From assembly GCA_910584035.1 (NCBI GenBank), contig CAJTZR010000037.1:1-15752 (forward strand): a DNA stretch of 15,752 nt. The letters are read 5' to 3'. A model generated the notes under the pieces. That model worked only from the letters and a program-made list of their open reading frames with translations, ran no database searches and was not told the origin of the DNA. The DNA comes from an uncultured Christensenella sp. (GTDB lineage Bacteria > Bacillota > Clostridia > Christensenellales > UBA3700). Of this stretch, positions 1 through 5,943 are shown piece by piece (position 1 is the stretch's first letter; every line of letters starts with the position of its first letter). The position numbers and the translations under genes were made by a program.

Positions 1-25
1 ATGATGCACTCGTGCATCATTTTTT
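1..25 (+). terminator. Intrinsic terminator of an off-window upstream gene
   Basis: An 8-9 bp perfect stem (1-8 with 13-20, loop CTCG) is followed directly by six T residues (20-25). This is a typical Rho-independent terminator for a plus-strand transcript that begins left of the window. The gene it serves is not visible. Confidence 0.65.
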
Positions 26-192
26 GGTTATATATATAAATATTATGTATTTTAAGGCAAATTATTTGATTAATATTAAATGCAATAATTTACTTGAAAA
101 GTTATGATTTATTACAAAAAAATTAATTAGGGAATTGTTGCAAGTATAACCATAGGTATTTAAAAGTGTGGATATGTTACACAATGAGTAAA

Positions 193-226
193 ATCTGTCA
201 AAAAAAGTATACTTTTTTTGACAGAT
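193..226. repeat. 34-bp perfect palindrome, copy 1
   Basis: Positions 193-209 are the exact reverse complement of 210-226. The core is a run of seven A, then GTATAC, then seven T, bracketed by TGTC and GACA. There is no unpaired centre, so a dimeric regulator binding site fits better than a transcription terminator. The right arm ends in TTGACA (218-223), a consensus -35 box. A near-copy lies 139 bp downstream at 332-359. Confidence 0.7.
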
Positions 227-247
227 ATATTATTTAACAATTATATT
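218..247 (+). promoter_or_regulatory. Possible promoter overlapping palindrome copy 1
   Basis: TTGACA (218-223) is followed after 18 bp by TATATT (242-247). The -35 box forms the right arm of the palindrome, so a protein bound there would be expected to block RNA polymerase. Transcription would run toward the sialyltransferase gene with a leader of about 255 nt containing palindrome copy 2. This is inferred from consensus matching in very AT-rich DNA. Confidence 0.3.
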
Positions 248-308
248 AAAAAACATTCCGAAATTGTAAAATTTTTGTATTTTTTGTATTTTAATTATAC
301 AATATATC

Positions 309-337
309 TTTATATTTTGTCAAGTCAGCATTGTCAA
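309..337 (-). promoter_or_regulatory. Possible minus-strand promoter overlapping palindrome copy 2
   Basis: Read on the minus strand, TTGACA (337-332) is followed after 17 bp by TATAAA (314-309). It would fire leftward, converging with the possible promoter at 218-247. No minus-strand gene is visible to its left inside the window, so its use is doubtful. Confidence 0.2.
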
Positions 338-359
338 AAAAAGTATACCTTTTTTGACA
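332..359. repeat. 28-bp near-perfect palindrome, copy 2
   Basis: This is a second copy of the element at 193-226: TGTC, seven A, GTATAC, C, six T, GACA. It has a single mismatched pair (342/349). The right arm again ends in TTGACA (354-359). Two copies with the same core in one upstream region suggest paired operator sites or a small palindromic repeat family. Confidence 0.65.
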
Positions 360-507
360 GATAATACACAAATTGGGCAATACAATAAGGAGTTTTATAC
401 AAAAATAACATTTTTTGAGTTGAAAATAGTTGCAATTAATTAGTTTTTTCATAACTGCATATACTATTTTTAAAAAGAATAAATTGTAAAATACAAAAGG
501 AGAGTTT

Positions 508-2151
508 ATGACAAAAAAAGGTAAAATTTTTATTAGCATATTGCTTTGTGCAGTTCTACTTGCGACAGTATTTGCATTAGTAGGTTGTGAAAAGCCAGTT
601 AACGAACAAATGTCACTATATGAAATTAAAAACTATGGTAGCGATTATGCTGTATCATCTTTGACACCAGACATTTTTTCAGTAAAAGACAATAAAGTAA
701 CTGCTATAGCTGTTGGTGAAGGAAAGTTATTGGTTAATTGTTTGAAAGATAATACTCAAAAAGAGGTTAATGTTACTGTTAAAGCTGAATATCCATATGG
801 AATGCAAATAAAAAATTACAACAATGATAAGATTGATAATTTTATAGATAACAAGTTCGCTTTTACAGTTACAGCTGAAGATGGAGTTTTAATCAAAGAT
901 AATGAAGTAACACTTGCAAAAAATCAAGGTGTTTACTCATATGGTGAACATCAAATAAGCTTGACAAAGGATGATTTTACTAGAACTTTTTCTGTAAATA
1001 TTTTGCCTCCAACTAAAAACGAAGGGAAAACTTATGACATTATTGCTACTAATGTAACACTTCCAACTTTATATGCCGGTCTAAATTTAGCATCAAGTGA
1101 CAATGAATCTTTTGTTTGGTTCGGCAGAGCTGGAACATTATCAGAAGATGCATTAAAATCTAATACAAAAATCACATTGTCTAAATATATTGGTGATGCT
1201 AATAAATTGATGGTTAATGTTGTTGAAGAAATCAAAGAATATTGTTATAATGCAATGAAAAAAGATAGTAATGCAAAATTCCGTTTGTATATTGATGATT
1301 TGCGTTATTGGATTGAAATGATGAGCTTAGCAGAAATGGGGTTGCAAGATGATAGATACGAGGTTTATTATATTTCTGATGGCACATTATCATATGTTAT
1401 GAATTATTCATATACTGATGGCACAATAGATGATTATAACAACGCTGTTAAATCTCGTGAAACTATGATGGATAAAGTGCGTTCAAATGCTTATGCAAGT
1501 GACATTACAAATAGCTATATAGATGAAAACCTTTATAAAGATTTTATAATTGTAGGTGCACACAGAGACAATATATATTATTGGGCACAATATCCAGAAT
1601 ATATTACTGCAAAAGATTCTAGAGTACAAGAAATTTTTTATGAATCAATAGATAAAAAATTGCCTGAACTTATGTATAAGTCTTTGACAGAAGCTCAAAA
1701 GAAATATTTTTTAAGTTTGATTAATTTTGATAAAGAAGCATTTGATGCTGAATATTTTAATGCAGATAATGAAAAACCATATTTAATTGTAACTGGAACA
1801 AATCCTTATAATGAAGAAACCTATCGCTATATTGAAATTGTGTCTCAAAAATATGGTACAGAATATAACATAGTATTTAAACCACATCCATCTGCAATTC
1901 CTCAAGGTGAAGACCTAGCAAAATTAGATGCTTTAAACATAAAAGTTTTACCAGGTAGATTACCAATGGAAGCTTTATTATGGGTATATCCAGAATATAA
2001 AGTTGGTGGATACAATAGTTCGCTTTATATGTCAGCTCCTAAAGGAAATACGTTATTCTTCTTTACTGAAGGTAAAGAAACTTTAATTTCACCTCTTAAA
2101 GAGTTGTACGATGCTTTATTTAGCAATGCGGAGTTTATAACTTTAACTTGA
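508..2151 (+). CDS. Lipoprotein with Ig-like region and GT80-family sialyltransferase domain
   Basis: Predicted to transfer sialic acid from CMP-sialic acid to a galactoside, probably at the cell surface. Residues 1-27 form a lipoprotein signal with lipobox LVGC (Cys27). Residues about 30-170 are beta-rich and Ig-like, and about 175-547 match GT80 (Pasteurella PmST1, Photobacterium enzymes). From memory of those sequences, the conserved motifs are all present. They are SDG with D291 (equivalent to PmST1 Asp141), VTGT (428-431), KPHP with H460 (His311), PMEAL with E488 (Glu338), and VGGYNSSLY with S504/S505 (the CMP-binding serines). The segment LTEAQKKYFLSLINF also aligns with the family. Signal peptide, Ig-like domain and GT80 domain occur in the same order in Photobacterium enzymes. 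The ATG has a good AAAGGAGAG site. The gene stands alone, with no neuA or neuB nearby. Family call strong; linkage type and acceptor unknown. Confidence 0.82.
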   Translation: MTKKGKIFISILLCAVLLATVFALVGCEKPVNEQMSLYEIKNYGSDYAVSSLTPDIFSVKDNKVTAIAVGEGKLLVNCLKDNTQKEVNVTVKAEYPYGMQIKNYNNDKIDNFIDNKFAFTVTAEDGVLIKDNEVTLAKNQGVYSYGEHQISLTKDDFTRTFSVNILPPTKNEGKTYDIIATNVTLPTLYAGLNLASSDNESFVWFGRAGTLSEDALKSNTKITLSKYIGDANKLMVNVVEEIKEYCYNAMKKDSNAKFRLYIDDLRYWIEMMSLAEMGLQDDRYEVYYISDGTLSYVMNYSYTDGTIDDYNNAVKSRETMMDKVRSNAYASDITNSYIDENLYKDFIIVGAHRDNIYYWAQYPEYITAKDSRVQEIFYESIDKKLPELMYKSLTEAQKKYFLSLINFDKEAFDAEYFNADNEKPYLIVTGTNPYNEETYRYIEIVSQKYGTEYNIVFKPHPSAIPQGEDLAKLDALNIKVLPGRLPMEALLWVYPEYKVGGYNSSLYMSAPKGNTLFFFTEGKETLISPLKELYDALFSNAEFITLT

Positions 2152-2183
2152 TTTAATATATATTATCGGAAGTTATCCATACA

Positions 2184-2234
2184 CCCCACAAAAAAGCTAT
2201 TTTGTGGGGACCCCGATAAGCGGGGCGAAGCCAC
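2184..2234. repeat. GC-rich double hairpin downstream of the sialyltransferase gene
   Basis: Hairpin one pairs CCCCACAAAA (2184-2193) with TTTTGTGGGG (2200-2209). Hairpin two pairs CCCCG (2211-2215) with CGGGG (2221-2225). An alternative fold pairs GTGG (2204-2207) with CCAC (2231-2234) around hairpin two and breaks hairpin one. The GC content stands out from the surroundings. No T-run follows, so it is not a standard terminator, though the first stem could still slow polymerase 33 bp after the stop codon. It may be a dispersed repeat. Confidence 0.55.
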
Positions 2235-2270
2235 ATTTTGCAGTAACTGATGTTAATTCAAACTGGAAGT

Positions 2271-2330
2271 GCTTGTGTAAGCAAGCTGTATTGCTCTAGC
2301 AATACAAAATTTTAAGCGGGCTTAAAATTT
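2271..2330. repeat. Three directly abutting hairpins
   Basis: Three inverted repeats lie end to end without spacers. GCTTG/CAAGC are at 2271-2275 and 2282-2286. TGTATTGCT/AGCAATACA are at 2287-2295 and 2298-2306. AAATTTTAAG/CTTAAAATTT are at 2307-2316 and 2321-2330, with loop CGGG. The last two stems are perfect. No open reading frame or T-run accompanies them. Confidence 0.6.
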
Positions 2331-2387
2331 ACTCCTCATAGTTAATACTATTTTATGAACTAAAGATTTTAATAATTAAAAATTATA

Positions 2388-2423
2388 TAGTGCATCTACC
2401 ACTTTAATATGGTAGATGCACTA
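2388..2423. terminator. 14-bp perfect stem-loop, possible bidirectional terminator
   Basis: Positions 2388-2401 pair perfectly with 2410-2423 around an 8-nt loop. On the plus strand it is followed by GTTGTTTTGG, a weak U-rich tail. It lies between two convergent genes, where a shared terminator would be expected, but about 240 bp after one stop codon and 195 bp before the other. A second hairpin (AACCACT/AGTGGTT) follows at 2440-2457. Confidence 0.4.
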
Positions 2424-2617
2424 GTTGTTTTGGCTGGAAAACCACTTTCTAGTGGTTCAAAAGAATAGTTTTGCTATTAATAATATTTAAAGAAAAAGCT
2501 AAAGTATGTAAATATATAACTTGGATATTGTTAACTTTGATAACCTTAGCTGTATGTGTAGTAAAGCTACAAGGTTTATATTAAAATTTTGCTATTATTA
2601 TATATGTTTGCACCATT

Positions 2618-3316
2618 TTAAGCGTTTATTACATTACTAACTTTGTCGGCTTTAATGCCTTTTTGTTTGTAAAATTCTAATATTCTTGGTAGGGCTTCGG
2701 CGGTGCATTTGGTTGGGTGCATTAGTACTAGGTCGCCATAGGATATCTTTTTGGTTGCTCGCTCAAAAATGAGGTCAGTGTTTTTGTCTCGCCAGTCAAT
2801 GGTATCTTTTGACCACATTATTGTTTGGTAACCTAAATTATTTGCGGCTTTTAGTGTGTCTTGTGAAAAGGCACCAGATGGTGGAGCAAATAGAGTCATT
2901 TTGTATCCGATTGTTTTTTCAACTATATTATGGCACATTGATATCTCTCGCAAATTAGCTTCCATATCCAATTTGTCTTGGTCTTTATGTAAATAGCCGT
3001 GGTTTGCAATCTCGTGTCCACGATTACAAATTTCTTTTAACATATTATCATTTTTAGCAACCCACGAACCGCCTACAAAAAAGGTGGTTTTAACTTCGTA
3101 TTTATCTAAAGTGTCTAACATTTCTGGTAAATATTCCTCACCCCAATAAACATTTATCATTAATGATACACTACTATTTAAGCCGTTGCCTTTATAAATA
3201 GGTTTAGGCGTTGCACTTGCTGTAATTGCAAGCGGTGAGCAACAAATTGCAAGCACAGATAGACTAACTAAAACGATTGCGATAATACTATTTGTTAAAA
3301 AATCTTTATGTTTCAT
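2618..3316 (-). CDS. YlxY-like polysaccharide deacetylase family protein
   Basis: A 232-aa NodB-fold (CE4) protein with an N-terminal membrane anchor or signal peptide (about residues 9-34), so probably outside the membrane. The order of motifs is NodB-like, but the chemistry is altered. The usual TFDDG reads INVYWG (54-59), losing the catalytic Asp pair. The metal histidines remain in HGYLH (106-110). RxPY has become FAPPSG (143-148). DTIDW (171-175) and LMHP with H200 are kept. INVxWG and FAPPSG recall Bacillus YlxY, a sporulation-associated relative. I chose the ATG at 3316 because GAGG sits 5 nt upstream; the in-frame GTG at 3322 would have that site directly against it. It is monocistronic and divergent from the M16 peptidase operon. 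Fold certain; enzymatic activity doubtful. Confidence 0.75.
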   Translation of the reverse strand: MKHKDFLTNSIIAIVLVSLSVLAICCSPLAITASATPKPIYKGNGLNSSVSLMINVYWGEEYLPEMLDTLDKYEVKTTFFVGGSWVAKNDNMLKEICNRGHEIANHGYLHKDQDKLDMEANLREISMCHNIVEKTIGYKMTLFAPPSGAFSQDTLKAANNLGYQTIMWSKDTIDWRDKNTDLIFERATKKISYGDLVLMHPTKCTAEALPRILEFYKQKGIKADKVSNVINA

Positions 3317-3432
3317 ACGCACCTCAACTAATTATATGCAAAGCTGGTTAAAATAAGACTAAAAAGTTCATACTTTTGTATTGAGAGAAAATTATTATAT
3401 AAAAGCATTATAAAATGCAGTTTTAGTGATAG

Positions 3433-3618
3433 AATCTTGATTCATTTACTTGCTTTGTGGCAAGTAATACAAGCATTGAGGTAAGGCTTAATAAAGGTGT
3501 TGGACTTATGGCAACTTACTTGATTCAAAATGGAGCTATCAAAGTTGATGATTACATTGCTACTGGCATTGTTGTTAGTAAAGAGAGAGCATTGATTGAC
3601 AATAATGGTAAAGATTAA
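3433..3618 (+). pseudogene. Possible remnant of a sugar ABC transporter binding protein
   Basis: A 61-codon open stretch bounded by stops (TAG 3430-3432, TAA 3616-3618) reads like the C-terminal end of a ribose/galactose-type periplasmic binding protein. The stretch NKGVGLMATYLIQNG followed by DDYIATGIVVSKE resembles the common pattern of a helix, a glycine turn, then DTGxxxVTKE. Nothing upstream supplies the rest of such a protein, and an ATG at 3508 would leave only 36 residues. I read it as a decayed fragment. The resemblance is by eye over a short span, and a chance open frame is possible. Confidence 0.35.
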
Positions 3619-4022
3619 GTTTGCAGGACAACATTTAACAATCTATCCACACCATTAAATGGTTATACTATTGCTTATAATAGTGTAATATGTGTTAAAA
3701 TAAACTATTAATTTTTTGAAAAATAGAAAGCTTTTGTTTTTTTAAATATTAATACAATTAAAAAGAAAATTTTTATTATCTATATAATTGCTGTAGCAAA
3801 TAAGCTTGAGGTTAAAAGTAAACTAAACTTTTAAAGCAGAGCAACTACTAATTATTAAGTTATAGTGATAGTTGTTTTAATGTGTTAGTTAAATTTATTT
3901 TGAGATATTACACCCACTATTTTAATTGGAATAGGAATAAAGCTTGAATGTTTGCAAGATTTGATTTATTTTGTAGCTGGTTTTAAGATTATTTTTAGTA
4001 TATAATTTGATATATTCTTAAA

Positions 4023-4039
4023 TGTCGACTTTTGTCGGA
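4023..4039 (+). promoter_or_regulatory. Pair of Spo0A-box-like sites
   Basis: TGTCGAC (4023-4029) and TGTCGGA (4033-4039) each differ by one base from the Spo0A box TGTCGAA. They lie in the same direction exactly 10 bp apart, about one helical turn. They sit about 100 bp upstream of the likely M16 operon promoter. The single mismatches and the AT-rich setting leave room for chance. Confidence 0.3.
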
Positions 4040-4138
4040 TAAAAAGTATTGTATATAATTTTGCTTAAAATTTGAAAATATCATATAAAATTGTGGGAGT
4101 TTACTATTAGTAAAATATATTTTTTTGGTTAATAAAAC

Positions 4139-4167
4139 TTTACTTATTAATAAAATTAATGTATAAT
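4139..4167 (+). promoter_or_regulatory. Likely SigA-type promoter of the M16 peptidase operon
   Basis: TTTACT (4139-4144) and TATAAT (4162-4167) are separated by 17 bp. A second TATAAT abuts at 4168-4173. The -10 box is consensus and the -35 box matches 4 of 6. The expected start near 4174 leaves a leader of about 55 nt before the TTG start codon. This is the best-placed promoter for the operon running to recA. Confidence 0.5.
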
Positions 4168-4228
4168 TATAATGTATTAATATTTCGATTTATGAGTTTA
4201 CATAAAGTTAATTAGTGGGGATTGAGGT

Positions 4229-5488
4229 TTGGATAATAAAATATTTCAATTTAATAGCGGTTTAAAATTAATTCATAAACAAATGCAAGGGGTGCGTTCA
4301 GTTGCCATTGGTGTAATGTTTGCTGTAGGTAGCTGTTCAGAAAACGCAAGTAATAATGGTATCTCACATTTTATTGAGCATATGATGTTTAAAGGCACAA
4401 AAAAGCGTTCCGCCTTTGATATTGTTTGCGAAATTGATGGGTTAGGAGCACAAATAAATGCCTATACTTCAAAGCAATCTACTTGTTATTACACTATTAG
4501 TGTAGACGATTATGCAGAGAATTGTATGGAAATTATGAGTGACTTTCTATTCAATTCTACCTTTGACCAAACGGAAATGGATAAGGAAAAAGGTGTCGTT
4601 TTGGAAGAGATAGCAATGAGTGAGGATACACCAGACGATTTGTGTATGGAAAACCTTGCAAGTAGCTATTTTAAAGGTTGCAACCTTGGCTATACCATTT
4701 TAGGTGATGCGGAAAATATTCGTAATTTTAAAACAAGCGACTTGCAACAATATGTACAAGATAAATATAGTGCAAACAATATGGTAGTTTCTGTTGTGGG
4801 CAATATCTCACAAGAGAGAGCTGTTGAGCTTGTAGGCAAATACTTTGATACCAACTCATTTAAGGGCGGATACAAAATGGAAAAGGTTAAGCATACACCA
4901 AAGTGTGATAGCGTAGTTACCATTAAACCGCTTGAGCAGTCAAACATTGCAGTTGCTTTCCCTTGTCTTGAGTTTGGTGCGGATAATTATATGTCTTTGC
5001 TTGCATTAAATTCCGCTTTTGGTGGGGGAATGAGTTCCCGCCTGTTCCAAGAGGTAAGAGAGAAAAGTGGACTTGCGTATAATGTATACTCATATCCGTC
5101 TGCTTATTATGGTGATGGCGTATTTTCTATATATTTGGGTACTAATCCAAAAACTACTCAAAAAGCATTGAGTAGCATTAAAGAGCAAATAATCAAACTG
5201 AAAAAGACTGGACTTGCAGAGGACGAACTTGCTAGAGTTAAAAAGCAATTAAAAGGTAATTACGCTTTATCTCAAGAGAGTTCCGCAGCATTAATGAGGG
5301 TATATGGCAGAAATGCTTTGTTCTTGAACGAATATTTTGATTTTGACAAAAAGATTGCGGAAATTGATATGATTAGCAATGATAGCGTAATGGATATTAT
5401 CAATTACATTTTTGATTTTGATAAAGTTGTTACAAGCTATGTTGGTAAGGAAATCAATTTTAATCCGCTTGATATTATTAGAGGTTAA
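4229..5488 (+). CDS. M16 family zinc peptidase, MlpA/YmxG-like
   Basis: A 419-aa metallopeptidase of the mitochondrial processing peptidase-like M16 group, presumably cytosolic since no signal peptide is seen. The inverted zinc motif HFIEH (H47, E50, H51) is intact, and LEEI near residues 125-128 supplies the third ligand at the expected distance. The second half carries the family's R/Y region, GGGMSSRLFQEVREKSGLAY (R277, Y284). Length is normal for the family. The start is TTG: an in-frame TGA at 4223-4225 blocks anything earlier, the first internal ATG is at codon 19, and GGGG (4217-4220) and GAGG (4224-4227) offer a ribosome site. It heads the operon. A YlxY-like gene lies next door, as in Bacillus, but here transcribed away. 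In Bacillus this protein has been linked to regulation of sporulation and secreted protease production; its target is unclear. Confidence 0.88.
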   Translation: MDNKIFQFNSGLKLIHKQMQGVRSVAIGVMFAVGSCSENASNNGISHFIEHMMFKGTKKRSAFDIVCEIDGLGAQINAYTSKQSTCYYTISVDDYAENCMEIMSDFLFNSTFDQTEMDKEKGVVLEEIAMSEDTPDDLCMENLASSYFKGCNLGYTILGDAENIRNFKTSDLQQYVQDKYSANNMVVSVVGNISQERAVELVGKYFDTNSFKGGYKMEKVKHTPKCDSVVTIKPLEQSNIAVAFPCLEFGADNYMSLLALNSAFGGGMSSRLFQEVREKSGLAYNVYSYPSAYYGDGVFSIYLGTNPKTTQKALSSIKEQIIKLKKTGLAEDELARVKKQLKGNYALSQESSAALMRVYGRNALFLNEYFDFDKKIAEIDMISNDSVMDIINYIFDFDKVVTSYVGKEINFNPLDIIRG

Positions 5489-5540
5489 TGTATTGGTTAG
5501 GAATTAAGTTGATTCAATTAGTAAAGATATAAGGTGTGAT

Positions 5541-5903
5541 ATGGATAAATTAGACGAAATTTTTATGATGCAAAAAGCGTTCCAAGACGATTTGATAAAA
5601 AATAGACATTTAGAGGCTATTAAGCCAAACGAGTGGATACAAAAGCAAACTCTTGCTATGATTAGCGAACTTGCTGAGGTGTTAGACGAGGTAAACTTTA
5701 AATGGTGGAAAAATGAAAAACCTATCAATGAGGACGCTGTAAAAGAGGAACTTGTGGACATTTTACATTTTTTTGTCAGTATGTGTTTAAGTTACGGAAT
5801 GACTGCAGAGGAATTGCACGCCATATATCTTAAGAAAAATAAAGAAAATTTTGACAGACAATATGGTAAATCTTTAAAACAAGGCTATGAATTGAATAAA
5901 TAA
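5541..5903 (+). CDS. Dimeric-type dUTPase-like / MazG-fold nucleotide pyrophosphatase
   Basis: A 120-aa all-alpha protein of the NTP pyrophosphatase superfamily, expected to hydrolyse dUTP or a related nucleotide to the monophosphate and pyrophosphate. The metal-binding helices are visible: ISELAEVLDE supplies E43 and E46, and KEELVDILHFF supplies E70 and D73. FKWWKN (53-58) followed by EELVDILHF is characteristic of the dimeric dUTPase family (dUTPase_2) rather than classical MazG. The length is short compared with kinetoplastid enzymes but usual for bacterial ones. AAGGTG (5531-5536) lies 4 nt before the ATG. It sits 52 bp after the M16 peptidase gene and 40 bp before ftsK, so is probably co-transcribed. 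Substrate preference cannot be settled from sequence. Confidence 0.8.
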   Translation: MDKLDEIFMMQKAFQDDLIKNRHLEAIKPNEWIQKQTLAMISELAEVLDEVNFKWWKNEKPINEDAVKEELVDILHFFVSMCLSYGMTAEELHAIYLKKNKENFDRQYGKSLKQGYELNK

Positions 5904-5943
5904 TATGTTGACTTTTTAAACTCTTAGGAGTTTGTGAGGGGTT

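Larger units (their letters stand above)
26..507. other. AT-rich intergenic region upstream of the sialyltransferase gene
   Basis: No credible gene lies in this 480-bp stretch; the only long open frame is a minus-strand one running through AT-rich sequence into the next gene, with no family resemblance. It holds two copies of a long palindrome (193-226 and 332-359) and possible promoter elements attached to them. A strong Shine-Dalgarno sequence (AAAGGAGAG, about 496-504) belongs to the gene starting at 508. A hexamer TATACT at 460-465 could be a nearer -10 box, but I see no good -35 box for it. Confidence 0.6.
2152..2617. other. Hairpin-rich intergenic region between convergent genes
   Basis: No gene is visible between the convergent sialyltransferase and deacetylase-like genes. 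The region holds at least eight short inverted repeats: 2184-2209, 2211-2225, 2271-2286, 2287-2306, 2307-2330, 2388-2423, 2440-2457 and an imperfect one at 2542-2576 (AACCTT/AAGGTT with an inner AGCT pair). Some probably terminate the two facing genes, but few are followed by a proper T-run. The density is well above what termination needs. Confidence 0.6.
3317..4228. other. Long intergenic region with gene remnant and regulatory sites
   Basis: About 900 bp separate the divergent deacetylase-like and M16 peptidase genes. The region holds an apparent coding remnant (3433-3618), Spo0A-like boxes (4023-4039) and a promoter near 4139-4167. Short perfect hairpins occur at 3446-3467 (TTACTTGC/GCAAGTAA, inside the remnant) and 3667-3684 (ACTATT/AATAGT). 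I see nothing recognisable in 3700-4000. Confidence 0.5.

Noticed and set aside
193..359. CRISPR or tandem repeat array
   Set aside because: Only two copies, each a self-palindrome, with an unequal and unique interval; no cas genes are nearby.
291..539. Minus-strand open frame of 82 codons at the left
   Set aside because: AT-rich, F/I/L/Y-biased translation; it overlaps the start of the sialyltransferase gene and covers a palindrome.
3331..3336. TATAAT on the minus strand upstream of the YlxY-like gene
   Set aside because: The implied transcription start would fall inside the ribosome binding site, and no good -35 box is present.
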